DNA from: Arachis hypogaea
Lineage: Eukaryota > Streptophyta > Magnoliopsida > Fabales > Fabaceae
NCBI RefSeq assembly: GCF_003086295.3
Contig: NC_092050.1
Coordinates: forward strand, 153,456,699 to 153,520,698
Direction: 5' to 3'
Length of the DNA: 64,000 nucleotides
Of this stretch, positions 21,494-35,560 are shown in pieces (the stretch's first letter is position 1; the number at the start of each line of letters is the position of its first letter). Both the position numbers and the translations under genes were made by a program. A model generated the notes under the pieces. It saw only the letters and a list, made by a program, of their open reading frames with translations. It had not been told where the DNA came from and ran no database searches.

Positions 21494-23231
21494 TTACAAA
21501 GGTTACAACATACGTTAGAAGCACACAGACAAAAGTCAAAACCGCTTAACATCAACACAAACCTATGAACTTGCTTTTTGCATGTTGGGTATGTATCTAA
21601 CAAAAAAGGTTTTTGTTTTATATAAAAATACGTTTTGATGAATATATATTGAATACAATGGTTGAATATGTTTTCTGATTAAATTAAACTATCTAGCTCA
21701 AAATAATTATGTTAGTTTAGATAGTCTCTTTTTTTTTTTTTTTTGTATTTTCAAAACTATTTAGATGTATATCTTCAAATGTCAACTTGACTATTTAGAA
21801 TATTTAAATATTTCTTTAATTTAATTTCAATTATTTAAATTATTAAATTTAAGTAAAACATATTTATTAGTTAAGAATTAATTACCCCTTATTTTAAAAG
21901 TTCATGAAATATATATATATACTGAATATTCGTATATTTTTCTAACTTTTTTGTATTATTACATGCCTATATTTGTATCGTAACCGTATTCATACAATAT
22001 ACTTAGATAATAACGTACCATCCTTTTGTTCTCGGTATTCACTATTGAGTAATAATGGATTAAATAATGGTAAGGATAGAGAGTTTGTAGATATGTTAAA
22101 ATGTTAAAATAAAATAAAAAAGTATACATAAAATTAAAGAGCAAGTGTAAAACCATCCTTTGACTTATATTATTAGATGGCTATATATATGCAATCAAAT
22201 TTGTATTCTATATACATATTATCATTGCTTTAAGCCTTTAAGCAGTGAAATTGAACTTGTGTTCTATTAGAGATATAATAAATTTTTGAACAAATAATTG
22301 TATGATATTATATTAGAATTTGATCTTTATTATTATTTCAGCAAAAAAGTTCTACATACGATAAATAATTAATAATATAATTATTTATGTGTATTTCTTT
22401 ATCAGTTTGAATTATTGAAAAAAATAATTTTGTGATATAATATTAAAAATTGTACGATTTAAAATCTAAAATTCAATTCTTGTTAATTTTTTTTTTTTAA
22501 AAAATGGCATAAGGTAAATAAATTTGATTGGTGTCTTGTTTCCATGACCTCTCCCAACCTTTTGTTTTAATTGGTGCTTGAGTGGTCCGAACATTGTTCA
22601 TAAAAATGCATGGTGACTTCTATGATGCTTTTATTGTGGTGTCTAAATTGTCTAACTTATTTTTTAAAGTAAAAAATAAAATATTTAAAATAAAAAGTAA
22701 ATCATATAAAATTTATTAAATATTATTTATTTACCCTTTTTAGTAATTTAGGTACAATGTGATAGGCACTATAGTATTCACAATGCATATATGTGTGTGG
22801 TCCAATAAGGATCATATTATTGCAAAATGCAGTAGCTAGGTTGTCATTCTTTTCGTCTGCTCTCATGTAATCATGTCTCCCTTAAGTGTTTGTAAATGCT
22901 GTCAAAGAAAACAAACAAGGACACCCACTAATTCTCAAGGCAAATAATAATAAACATGCGTGCAAGGTAGCAAAGCTATTCATGGCTCTCACTTCTCACA
23001 ATAATAAAGTTACAGGACCACATATGATTCCTCTTTGCATCAACTTCATAATTAAAACAAAAACAACATGCATATATAATGGATATTATCGCCTTTATTT
23101 TGATAATGTCATTTTAGTTTCATAAATTCATTCAAACATACAAGATAATACAAAAAAAAAGTTTATATGTAAAATGACATCTATTATTAAAATAAGAAAG
23201 ATAATATCATTATTATACACACACATATATA
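21494..23231. other. AT-rich intergenic DNA, nothing recognised
   Basis: A 79-codon open stretch at 22886-23125 has no family resemblance I can name. The rest is low-complexity A/T sequence with T-runs near 21728 and 22490. Confidence 0.4.
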
Positions 23232-23238
23232 GGTGGAA

Positions 23239-23367
23239 ACTCAGTTGCAGTCGACTTCACGTGAAGTTGATAGCTGAGAGTCATTAGATGGTTTGACTGA
23301 TTTGACTAAATTTTCATCTAACGACTCTCAACTATCAGTTTCACGTGAAGTCGACTGCACCTGAAGT
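23239..23367. mobile_element. Hairpin MITE (129 bp) with TTCACGTGAA palindromes
   Basis: The left arm CAGTCGACTTCACGTGAAGT, followed by GATAGCTGAGAGTCATTAGATG, is answered by the inverted right arm GCAGTCGACTTCACGTGAAA with GATAGTTGAGAGTCGTTAGATG. A ~25-bp loop (TTTGACTGATTTGACTAAA) separates the arms. It closely resembles a short repeat I remember as very common in Arachis. No coding potential. Confidence 0.85.
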
Positions 23368-23847
23368 ACTTTTGAAGTGAAAATGATAAAAAGATTAAAA
23401 AAAAAAAAAATACATTGTTTTCCTTGTAAAAATTGAACTTCATTAAAACCATGCAACAAACATTTTAATTGTTTATTATATGATGCGATCCTTCAACGTG
23501 ATAGGGAGGACTGTAGACAAAGTCTATGCACAATATGGTCAACACGAATCATTAAGAAGGTTTAAAGTATGGGATGTATGGGGAACTAATATATATATAG
23601 TAGAAGTGAAAGTGAGTTAAAAACTTTTAATCCTGTTTTGCTAATATAATAAGATTGAAGTAGGTTTTCAAATCTTTAAAGTTCAGACTTTTTGTGCTTT
23701 TGGTCTACATATGAAATATTAATTAATCTAGTACATTTTTGTTGAATTTCTTTTTGACCTTACCAAAACTGTATTATGACTCTTTGAATATATCTAATAT
23801 AATATCGTCTCTGGTAGTTTGAAATAGCTTAACATATAAATTGACGG

Positions 23848-23992
23848 AAATGTTTGGTAACCAAAGAAAATCAACCAAAAATAGTCATAACTTGCCTTAT
23901 TTAGCATTTATTAATTGTTGCGACAATTAATTAATGCTGAATAAGGCAATTTCTGACTATTTTTTTTGTCTATCTAGCATTATCCTAAACTG
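23848..23992. mobile_element. Hairpin MITE (~145 bp)
   Basis: The arms ATAGTCATAACTTGCCTTAT and, inverted, ATAGTCAGAAATTGCCTTAT run into TTAATTAATTGT around a central TTGCGACAA, a near-complete stem. The outer parts (AAATGTTTGGTAACCAAAG and its degraded partner) extend the element to about 145 bp. It also matches a family I recall from legumes. Confidence 0.8.
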
Positions 23993-26900
23993 GGATAGCA
24001 GTTGCCTCTGCTTTAATCAGAATTTTTCTTCCTAAGATTGATAGGAGAGACGGTTTTCATTGTTGCAGCTTTTGATTCACCTTATTCTTTATACAATTGA
24101 AGTTAGCTCTTTTGGATTTTTGAATTACTGATGGGAGTGCCAAATATTTATTCTAATTCTCCATATAAGGCATTAGAATAATATTGAAAAGGTGGCCTCG
24201 GATAGATTATGGAGTAATCTTGCTAAAGAAAATAGAGAATTTATTCAAATCCACTACTTGTTTGCCTTTTTTTTTTATAGGTATTTAAGATTCTGATGGT
24301 ATTTTGTCAATCTTCTTCAGTAGCACGTTAAAAAATAGGATAGAATTATCTGCAAAAAAATATTATAGATTTTGAAAAAGTTGTAATTAAGCTTCAATCT
24401 AAAAAAAATTCTATTATTATTTTCTTTTGTGAAACAAATAAAAGAGTATTTTTGTGCAAAAAAAAATAAATATAGAAATAGGAGATCGTCTTGTCACAGT
24501 CCCTACATAATTTAAAAAAATTATGTGATTGACTATTCATAAAAATAAAATAAGAAATTACGGTGACACATTCTTTGATCCAAAATCTAGTAATTTATTA
24601 GACAATTCCAACATTTTTATAATTTCTCATATAAAATGTCACTCAATTCTATGGTACGCTTTATTTATGTTTAGTTTTAGAATTAAATTATGTTGATCAT
24701 ACTTTTTATTTTTAGTAATCATTCGGATCATTATAAATTGTATCATGTACACTAAAATCTTTGAGATAATTTTGTAAAAAACACTACTAAAATTTATAAA
24801 CCAAATTTAAGTTTATAGAAGTATCATTATCAGTCTTTAAAATGAGACGTATATAAATATGATTAAAAACTTTTAAAATTTTATCTTCCACAAAAAAATT
24901 TTTTTACCACTTCCAGCGCATCTATCTTGATTGTTTCCCAAAAGAATTAGAAAAATTTTGTTATGAATCATCACCACAAGCTGAGAAGTGGTTTATAAAG
25001 AACATAACTGACTTAACTTCTATCTTAGCTTTTCTCGTATTCCTGCTCATCTTCTATCTCCTTGCACCTCTAAACACTAAACTGTTACCAGATTGGCTTA
25101 TCCGTTTCAAGTTTCAACAGCTAATTTCTCTTTTAACTTCACAATTATGATTTGGGAGTTTGTATTGGTAAATTATTACCACTCCACTAGCTTATGTCTA
25201 CATAACTTTAATTTTTAGTTTGAACATGAGGAGCCTTCCATCACTGAATTATGTACGTACTATATTTTAGGGTTATCTTCATTATTTCTAAATCTCTTTT
25301 TTAAGTTATATTATAACATCTCTCTTTTGATTAATTTAAATTGGTCAGTAATTAATTCATTCATCTATTTAAATGAATATTAAAAATTTGAATTTTTCAT
25401 CTTATATATATAATAATTTATTATTCATCAATAATAAACTTTTAAATAAAATAATTCAAATTCATAATAAATTAATCTTTGGCTTATTCATAATCAAACT
25501 TTTGATGTATATATAATTGAACCGGAATAATAATAAAGATAAAATTTTTGTATTAATTAATAAGATATATTGAAATGAATTGTTCTTTCAATAATAACTT
25601 AATAATTTTATATCTTTGACCACTAATGAAATGGTTGGACAAAAAAAAATGTCATTTGATAACATTTTTTATTAATACCAGAAATGCCTATATATACAAA
25701 CATGTTCATGACTATCAAGTTGAGCAAAATGGTAATTGACTATAAATTAACTTTATTTAGCTAAGTGTCTGCCAATTATTAAATCGCTAGTATTTAATTA
25801 TATATGTGAATTATATAGTTATATATAATAAAATTATTGAAAGTATTTGCATATAATAATATATCAAGCTTAAAAGACATACATTTACGAAGTTAACATT
25901 TGATTGATCTAAAATATGAAATATTTTACACTTCTCAAAATATAATAAACTCTTAAAAGAACTGTTGAATATATATATATAAAATAATAAGTTCCATATA
26001 TAATTATATATAATAAGGTGACACAGTTCAAACTGCAAAGGACATCACCATATATGTACATACACATAAATAAAAATTAAGAAATTTGTATATATTTTTG
26101 CAATAAATTAAAAAATTAGGTTTTATTATCATGCATCTTAAGAATATTGGTTAAATATATCATAAAAAATATTTTAATATTATTATTGTAAAACAATTTT
26201 TTTTATATTTTTAATATATTGAATATATTAAAAATATTTAATTTTTTTTTTTTAGTATGTTTAACTAATACGTACCCTTCAGATGTATGATAACAAAACC
26301 CTAAAAAATTAAAGAACTTGCACTATGCGCGCGACCACCCTTTAGAAAAATATGGTTATAAAAACAATGGAAGATGTTAGTTAATTAATAAATGATGCTT
26401 GAGCAAACATACAAAACAAGGTTTATTTATTTTGTGTCTTAGTACATGTTAAATCTAATAATTAAAATTTATTTATTAAAAATATAAAAAAATTTGTAAT
26501 ATATTTGTTTTATTTTTATTAAATAAAAATATTTAAATTTTTTATTAATAATAAATTTATCATGTATGCGTAAAATATATATTAACTAAACTTTAAAAAC
26601 AAATATCTAAATAATTGTCAAATCAGATTATGGATAAACGATAAGATTGAGTCTGCAATTTAGTCATTTTATTTTGAATAATATAAAAAATGTTGAATTA
26701 ACTACCAAAACCAAAATATGTGAATGATGGTATGGTTTATACATAGTTTTTTAAAGTAGTTAAAATTTAAATATTTTTATTTAATAAATATAAATTAAAT
26801 ATATTAAAAACATAAATTTTTTATTTTTTTAATACAATTTTTTTAATTTTATAATTTTAATATGTGCTTAAGAATACAAGATAGATAAATTTATTAAATT

Positions 26901-29073
26901 ATAACAAGTTGCATATAATTAAAGTATGGATGATATCTAGGCATTGACCAAAAAAGGTGTGCATATATTATGACAATATTGCATGCCTATCTTTGTTTTT
27001 CTCCGTGTAATAAGCATAATCATCATATAGATTTGCACCAAAACGTGTGTTGGAACTTGGAAATATACAAAGGACCTTTTGCCTTTGGGAACGTTGCTCA
27101 TTTTAAATGGTTTAAAGTAACGGATTCATCATTTTCTTTTTCTTTTTTTTTGAATTCCTTGTGGATTATTATTATATTGTGTACCAAAAGGAACGTGGGA
27201 ACTGAAGCAATTGTTAATTTGCCCTAGTGTTCTAGGGTACATTATATTGGCATTGTGAGGTTGAATCATATTAAACATTAAGTCTATAGTCTATACTGAT
27301 AAGTGATATTCTTACACAATGGTATTCATGTAATTTTAATATTCCACAAAATATAAAAGTTGATTTTGTTAGAGGACTAATTTTTTTAACTAACAAAACC
27401 AGCTAATAGAATAATGAATGAATTAATAAGAAGGATTTGAGTTGTTAATTAGAGATAGAACAAGAAGCTAAAAGTTGATTTCCAATTAGCTTAATTAAGT
27501 TTCTTTTGAAAAAATAGTTTAAACAATAAATTATTATATTAAAAGTAATTTTTAAATAAGTTATTTTGTGTTTGAATTTTTAATTTTAAAAGTGTTTATT
27601 TTATAGAAATATAATAAAAAGTAGTAGTATTATTTATTATGAAAGAAATTTTTTTTTTTAATTTCTCTATAAACTCCTAAATAGCTTCTTATAAAATTAC
27701 AATTTGATTTTAAAAATTGCACCAAATATTAATATTATTATTTTTCATAAGTCAAAAACTCGAAAAAATTATTTTTAAAACTTCCGGACCCTTAGTCCGG
27801 AATATTATTTAATCTCACAAAATGTTGATCTAATTTTTTTTTTTTTAATTTTTAAGGTTCACGAGGACAGTGACCAAAAAAGAAAACGTTTCACGAGGAC
27901 AAATAAACAAATGACAGAGCTGAACCAAATTCATTTTTTATTTTATTTTTGGTGGTAGGTGAGACAGATTTTCAGGTTTAGTTGATCCATGAAGCTACAA
28001 TAAATGAATAAACTAAATAAAATATAAATAAATAAATAATCATTGGGCTGTTGGGTGTATCCTTCTTGGGTCATTTGGATTCAGGGTTTTAGGTCTTCTG
28101 GATTTAGATTTTAAGATTGGCCCAACCTATGGAAGCCCAATAGAGAAAAGAGTTATTTCTCATCCCTTCTTTAACAAAGCCGTCCAAAAAGAAAATGCTT
28201 TAAACAAAAAGCGCTTCAATTAAAGTGAAGTAAATTAACAAAAGAAATTTACCCAAAAAAAAAATAACAAAAGAAATAATAGCAAAAAAAAAAAGAAATA
28301 CCATAGTAAGATTTGATGGATTGTAATACCAAATTTTTTTTTATGGATTTTAATAACTCTTGAACTTCCATACTAACAAAAAAAATGATAAAAAAATTGG
28401 TGATGAATGATAAACAAAATTGATGTGCTTTGAAATTAAACTTTTCTAATATTCATGATAATTACTAAGGCAGACAAACAACAACATTATGTAAAGTGAT
28501 TGATCACAAAGAAGGTTTAAACAAACTTCAAATCAAGTTTTTTTTCTTTGACAATAAAATAAAAAACTCTATAGCTATTAGCTACTACTACTGCATATGA
28601 AAAGGTACTCAAAAGGTACTTTTTATATAAACTACACTGAAAAAGTATAATATAATATGCTTAATTAATAAATATTTTATAATTCTATGACATAAAAGAT
28701 ATTTTTATAATTTTTTTTATTTTGTCATAATCATTTTTTTATTTATTTAGATATAAATTGTACTAAAAATATTTTTTTCTTTTTTTATTCTCAAAATACC
28801 TCATCTTTAAGAACATAAAAAAAATAATGAATAAAATAAAACAAAAATAGTAATAATAAGTATATATAAACTTGCTATAATAGAAATTCAGTTTTCATCA
28901 TTCAATATTCATTATGATCATGAAACATTTTACATTTATAATTTGTGTCTTTATCATATATTGGTACACCATAAAAAACCACAAGACTATATAATTTGTG
29001 TTATTAAAATTTGAAATTTAAAAACTGAAATCATAAAAAACGTAATTTCGGTATAATACAGATAATCTGTAAA
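23993..29073. other. AT-rich intergenic DNA, nothing firmly recognised
   Basis: More than 5 kb with no gene I can support. Open stretches at 25811-26038 (-) and 26970-27227 (+) are short and unlike known families. The last ~100-200 bp before 29074 probably include the 3' UTR of the oxalyl-CoA decarboxylase gene. Confidence 0.4.
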
Positions 29074-31866
29074 TCAGTTCTTGTGTTGCAGCCTCCCACT
29101 CTCTGAACCAGCATAGGGATCAACAATAACATTGATAACGGCCGGTTTTCGAGCCGAAAAAGATTCTGAGAGAGCATACTTAAGTTCATCAGGTGTCCCA
29201 ACAAGATAGCCTTTTCCACCAAAAGCTTCAATCAAAGCATGGTATCCTGCTTTCGGAACAAAAGAAGTCGGAGCAGGATCATCTTTGTAAGGTCCATTCA
29301 TCTCTTCGGAGGTTCTCCGGTCACCACCATATACACCTCCATTGTTAAAAACAATCACTACCACAGGTAACTGGTATCGAACCAATGTCTTGAAAAAAAA
29401 AAAGAAAGATTAATCATCACACAATTGCAAGAGAAATTTATATGCAACCAAAAGTGATCATATCAACATAATAAAAAAACTTGCATATGCTATATGATAA
29501 TAAGAACCATTAATAGAGTAATAACTAAAATTATTTATAAAAATTGATTTGTATATAGTTCTTCAAAAAAAGAAAAAATGATTAATCACCGCACAATTGC
29601 AAGAGCAAAGCAATTTATTGTATATAAAAGCAAATACATGCAACCATATATGATCATATCAAAATAATAAAAGAACTTGCATATAGCATATGGTAACAAA
29701 CTATTGATAGAGAAATAACTAAAATTATTTACACAAACTGATTTCTAAGAACAAGAGATCCAATTTGACTAACAAAAACCCAAAAGCAAGTATATTAAAG
29801 GCATGATAAATTTTTCCTATGTTCAGAATAGAACAAGATACATATTTATTTCCTCGTATATATAGACAAAAGAAAAGAATTATAAGACAGTAGGCCAGAA
29901 TTTTCTCTATACATTTCTGGATTAAATCATGTCCAACAGCATCTATAGCTAACGACTCATTTATAATTTATTTTCCAGAAGAAAAGACTCTTGCAAACAA
30001 TCCCGACAAATTCAGGACAACAAAATTCGTTTATAATTTACCTTTACCACTACTCAGTACTCACTAGTAACTAATAAAAAAAATCTAGCAGGACTTGGGG
30101 GATTTTGGGTTGCGGCATAGTAATTACACCAGCTTCTGTAATCCTATCTATCTATCACAAAACTACTAGCTATGGACAGAAATATAAAAGAGTACATAGA
30201 AGACCCAAGTTCAAAACAATGGTAGTAAAAATTTTGGCTAGCTTTTTACTATTTGTAAATAGACCTTAAGTTGATTTCTATAAACATGTATTTGAGACAT
30301 GCGTGAATCAACAGAATAGTCATCATATTTTCAATTTCAATCACTACTAGTTGTTACTTAATAATAATGTATAGATTAAAATAAGAACCATTCCATTATA
30401 TGATTATGAAAATATAACTAAAAATAAAAGGCATCAATCCCCGTAGGCATGGGTTTAGCAGTATATACCTCAACTTCAATGGCACTGAATCCAAATCCAG
30501 AATCCCCTTCAACTGCAACAACAAGTCGATCGGGACAAGCAACTGCAGCCGCAATGCAATAACCGAGGCCAACCCCCATGGTTCCCCAAGTCCCTGCATC
30601 CAACCTAGTCCTAGGCTCTGTCTGAACCAACACAGCCCTACCTACATCCATAGTGTTTGCCCCCTCGGACACCACCACCGGAGCCGGACTTCCGACTCCA
30701 AGAATTGCATCTCTTATGATCCTCATTGGTGTCAAGAAATTGAATGGCACAACATCCTTAGCAAGCTGAGCCTCCATCTTCGCCACATTATCCTTAGACT
30801 TCTTCCATATAGCTTCCACCCAAGGGTGGTTCCTTGCCAAACAGAAAGGATCATCCTTAATCTCCTTATTCAGAGTCTCCACAATCGTTTTCGCATCACC
30901 AACTAAACCTAAATGGGGTTTCCTCAGCTCAATCTCTTCCTCACTAATATCCACCAGAATAAACTTAACATCTTTGGACCATTTTGGTGGCTCCCCAAAA
31001 TGCAACAACCAATTCAACCTCGCCCCAACAACAAGGGCCACATCGCAACTCCCAATTGCAAGCGACCTAGCCGCGGTGGCAGCTAGATCGTGAGTATCCG
31101 GCAACACTCCTTTCCCCATTGGGGTGGGTAGGAACGGAATGCCAGTGGTTTCCACCAGCTTCTTAAGAGCGGCCTCTGCTCGTGCATAAGCTGCTCCTTT
31201 TCCTATGACAATGAGCGGTTTTGCAGCATTTTTCAGCAGCGAAGCTGCCTCGGAGACTAAACCGTTATCTCGAATTCGAATTTGATTAAGTTGGTTTCCA
31301 TTATTAAAAACTTTTTCAGCAGCTTCAGTAATTAAATTCTCAGCTTCAGAGAGAGATACCTTCTGGTGTAAAACATCCGTGGGAAGATCAAGGTAACAGC
31401 CACCGGGTCGCCCCAACAAGGCCCAATTGAGAACTTGGGCCACGCAATTGGGTATTTCCGTAATTTTGGTGGCTTTGACGGAGAACTTGGAGAACGGCTT
31501 AACTGCTTGGATCTGATCGAGTTCTTGGAAGTCGCCACGGCCAGCGTCAGACTGGTCGCAGGAGCCGGAGATCATGACCATGGGCCAGGTGTTGGCGGCG
31601 GAGTTGGAGAGACCGGCGAGTCCGTGTACGCAACCGGGCCCGGAGACGGTGAGGAGTACTCCGGGACGACCTGTGAGGTAGCCGTAAGCAGAGGCGGCAT
31701 AGCCAGCGGATTGCTCGTTGTGGAAGGCGATGAAGCGGATTCCGAGGGAGACAGAGCGCGTGGCGAGGGAAGTGACTGGGATTCCGACGACGCCGAACAT
31801 GTGCTGAACGCCGAACTTGGCAAGTGACTTAGCCGCAAGGACATTGCCATCAATAGAGTTCGCCAT
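29074..31866 (-). CDS. OXC: Oxalyl-CoA decarboxylase / 2-hydroxyacyl-CoA lyase-type ThDP enzyme
   Basis: Two exons (31866-30469 and 29388-29074) join in phase across a 1080-bp GT-AG intron into 570 codons, the size of plant OXC. The protein has the three domains of ThDP-dependent decarboxylases. The N-terminal part carries the catalytic Glu (Glu51, in AFHNEQSAGYAAS), a central domain carries GKGAAYARAE, and the C-terminal part carries the ThDP/Mg motif from VEGDSGFGFSAIEVE to FNNGG; the intron falls inside this motif. It ends GSESGRLQHKN, without a PTS1 tripeptide, so a cytosolic location is likely. In plants the enzyme turns oxalyl-CoA into formyl-CoA and CO2 after oxalyl-CoA synthetase (AAE3), lowering oxalate. 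Older annotations call the family 2-hydroxyacyl-CoA lyase. The ATG at 31866 is the first in frame and no disruption is visible. Confidence 0.95.
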
Positions 31867-31940
31867 TAATGAAACTTAAAGGTCAAAGTGGCGGTGGTGG
31901 TGGTTGTGGTTGTGGTTGTGGCGGTGATAGTGAAGATGAA

Positions 31941-31950
31941 TATTTATAGT
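31941..31950 (-). promoter_or_regulatory. TATA-like box of the OXC gene
   Basis: The minus strand reads ACTATAAATA about 75 bp before the ATG. Between the two lies a GT-rich tract (on +) at about 31890-31925, CCACAA-type repeats in the 5' UTR direction. Confidence 0.55.
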
Positions 31951-32559
31951 GTTGGAGAACGGTGAGAGAAGGATATTTTGTGGAATGAAAAATTACAAAA
32001 TAGACCTTGAAAGAAATCAAATTGAAATTGATGTTAAACTTGCAGCTGACAGAATAGAATGCAAAACAATTATTTGGGAATGGGATTCTTGAATCCTTAT
32101 AGGTTTTATCTGAACTGAACTGAACTGAAGTAAAGTACTAAGTTGAATCCCAAGCTGAATCCCAAACCCTCCACCATTGAACATATTAAGAGAATTTTCA
32201 ATTTTATTCTGGTTACATAATACCTATAAATCCATAATGTTTAATTATGATTCATTATTATGTATATTACTCAAATCCCAGTTTGAAAATCAATTTAATA
32301 TTTTTAAATGCAATATATTAAATCGTTAGAATTTTTAATTACTAAAACGGATTATTCATATTTTAATACATTAAGAACACATATGGAGAAGGAAATCAAG
32401 TAACCAAAGGCAATTATTATCAGCAATAATTTAGAAGATTTAAGAATATGGAAAAAATTATATAAAAATATTTTTTCTATAAATGATAAAAAAATTTATA
32501 TTTGATAAACATTTACATATTATATCTAAATTTTTATGAAAATATTTGAATAATGATTT

Positions 32560-32562
<3 letters not shown>

Positions 32563-32609
<47 letters not shown>
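32563..32609. repeat. AT dinucleotide microsatellite
   Basis: About 23 perfect AT units; a self-complementary tract that can form a cruciform. Confidence 0.95.
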
Positions 32610-32613
<4 letters not shown>

Positions 32614-35189
32614 CATAACAAAATTTAATTTGAATTTTTTTTAAATTTTGGTCATTAAAAGAAAAAAATTTCAAAAAACTTTCAATTGATGTAAATTCAT
32701 TAAATTTTAAAAATAAAAGTATTCTATTTTTTTTACTTATAAAAAAATACATCAAAATTTAATTTTTAAAATATTTTTAAGAATATATATCTAATATTTG
32801 ATTATTTTTATTATATTTTCAAATTTTTAAAAATATTTTTGTCATTTTAATTTTTTAAAAATATTCGGTTAGTGTATAAATTTTTTGAAAATATTTTTTG
32901 GATTCACTTGCTTTTTTAAACTAAAATAATTAGTAAAAGATGTGAATAGATTATAATAAAAGAAAAATTGATAATAAAAAAAATAGAAAAGTTTTTAAAC
33001 AAATAAACGCCATAGTAATATTTTTCAACATATTGTGATTAATATGATTTATATCATGCGTATAATTTTTTTTTTTTTTGTCATGGGTAACTTTGACCGT
33101 ATTGTCTCTCCCCAATTGGAATAAAATAGAATATCCGCTGATTAGTGATGCCATAGAAATATAATGGGAGTACCTGATGCAATGGGAGTACATCTCCTTA
33201 GAAATATATCTGATCTTGTGTAGTTTTTTTAATTTAATCTTTGGCCCCTTTATATAAAAACAAAAAAAAACAAAAAAATAAAGAAACAGAAAAGGAGTGC
33301 TGTTGTGGATGTGCAATGCACTTTCCCTCAGCTACATCTTTTTGTCATTAAATAGTTACCAAGTACCAACTTTGGATGCAACTAGTTAATAAAAATTGAC
33401 TTCCCAAGATGTATTTAATCTTATTTGTGTATTAATTAATAATTATTAATATACAATTATCCAGCAATTTTAGTATTTCTATTTCATCATGGTAAGATAG
33501 TGGAATAATACGATTTCAATTTAGTGATTATATATTATATTTTATTTTATTTAGTATTAGTAACATATTTATAATATATTTTAGTATAAAGATATCAAAT
33601 AAAATTATTAATTTTATTTTAAAAGATAAAAATTAAATTTTTTATTATTCAAAAAATTTGTATTATATATCGAATAATGTGTTTATTAGTTTTCACTTTA
33701 TTATAAAAATTATTTAAATCATAATACTAATAGTATATCATAAAGTTATTATTATTAATAAATTAACCAATGTTTATTATTTATATATTTAAAAATTATT
33801 TATTTAGTTTTATAATAAATAATATTTTTAAATTTAAATAATTTATTAATTAATTTATAGTTATTATACCATAAATTCAATAATTTATTGAAAAAATATT
33901 AATATAATAAATAAAAAATAATTTGAAAAGAATATTATTTAACAAATAAAAATAAATAAACTTTTAACTCATTTAAATTTAGAGACGATTAGGTTTTAGT
34001 GTTTTTCGTTTAGAGTTGACAAAAAAAAACACTTATAAAGATGAGGTTGTGTTACCAAAATAGAGAATAGTATCTAAAATAGATGATTTATTATTGAAGA
34101 GTCATATTGTCATTCTGACAAATAAATAGTATTGTCATTCGAAAAATGAGCAAGACGGAGTTGGTAGTTCCCTCTATGATAGATGGTTCACTCTATGGTA
34201 GATGTTTGTTCTATTGGGCTCGTCAAAAAAATGATGAAAAGTTGAAAAATAAAACTGTGTTGAAGATTTTACAAAAAAAAAAAAAAAAAAACTGTGTTGA
34301 AGAAGTTAGTGCCTATGTAAATGACGAAGCACTATAGTGCAACAAAATTCGTGTAATAACGAAGCACCAAGGTAACAACATATGCGTAAAAAGATACAAA
34401 TAAATTATTTGTGCCTGAAAATTGATATGATAGCAGAAAATAAAGGTTCTGATGATATATATTGTAACAAAGTTTTTTTTATTTTATTTTGATATGAATC
34501 ATAAATTGGCAATGTGAAGTTTGAATTAGAATAAATGTGAACTTGATTGAACTCACCACAAATGAGTTATTAATAAAGATTAATCCAAAAAAGTGAATAT
34601 ATATAATTGATTTAATAAGTGTTATTTGTGTGGGAGAAAATAATTTGGTGTCCCACGCACTATGCACTCACCTTTCAAATAAAAAGAAAAAGAAATTTAC
34701 AAAAAATCGCTGGTGGTGACTTTACGTGATGAAGTTCATGTTGCATGAACAACTATCCATTTTGGAAATTTCAAAGAATAAAATTCATTATTATATAGAT
34801 ACATGCATACACACATATATGGATAAATTCCGATTAGTGGTTTTTTTATTTAAATAAAAATATATTATTTATCAAATTGTGTGATGATTAAAAGAATTAC
34901 CTTATTGTTTCTATATTTCACATATTTGTTTGTTAAGTATGATGAAATATAAATTAATAATTATTTTGCAGACTTGACTGCAAAATATACGTACAAATTT
35001 GGAGGATTATATATTAATTATTTTTTAAAAGATAAAAAATTTCGGTGATAATTTCTTTCGATATCAATGAATTATAGAACTTTTTTTTTTCTATGAATTT
35101 TAAAGTAAGTTTTGTTTAAATTTTTTATGTTTGTAAAAGTTTAATTTGTATTAAACTATTTTTTTACCTTAACCCATGACAACAATAAA

Positions 35190-35560
35190 GAAATCTCGTG
35201 ACCCATAAATTCAACCCAATAGAATACATAAATTCAGTTATAATTTTAGTTTTTATAGTCTTATCTTATCTTTATGTTACCTTCTTATTTTATCTTTGCT
35301 GGGATAAATTAATTTCAATAACCCCGATCATCCATATTGAATTACCAAAAATATATCAAGCGTACCTTTACTAGTAGAAATTAAAAATTAGACGGAAATA
35401 TTGGTACTTTCAATCTTCCTCAACCAAAGCCTTCTTTATTCCTAGGTGACTGAACTGCGACTCTTTTGATGGGAAAAGAACAACAAAGACGACTTTGGTA
35501 TATTGGGACCGAACCCTGAAGGCCTATTTATATTTGAGCATGGCACCCATTAAATCCTAA
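35190..35560 (-). other. GC-richer island with a TATA-like site on the minus strand, unidentified
   Basis: Inside A/T-rich DNA this stretch is more complex. The minus strand shows CAAATATAAATAGGCC (about 35520-35537) followed by sequence like a transcript leader. It could be a solo LTR or another retroelement remnant, but I find no clean TG...CA ends with a target duplication. Confidence 0.25.

Noticed and set aside
22886..23125. 79-codon + frame as a small gene
   Set aside because: No recognisable domain, no promoter or splice context, and chance length in this composition.
31435..31827. 130-codon + frame antisense to OXC exon 1
   Set aside because: Shadow of a GC-rich conserved exon on the other strand.
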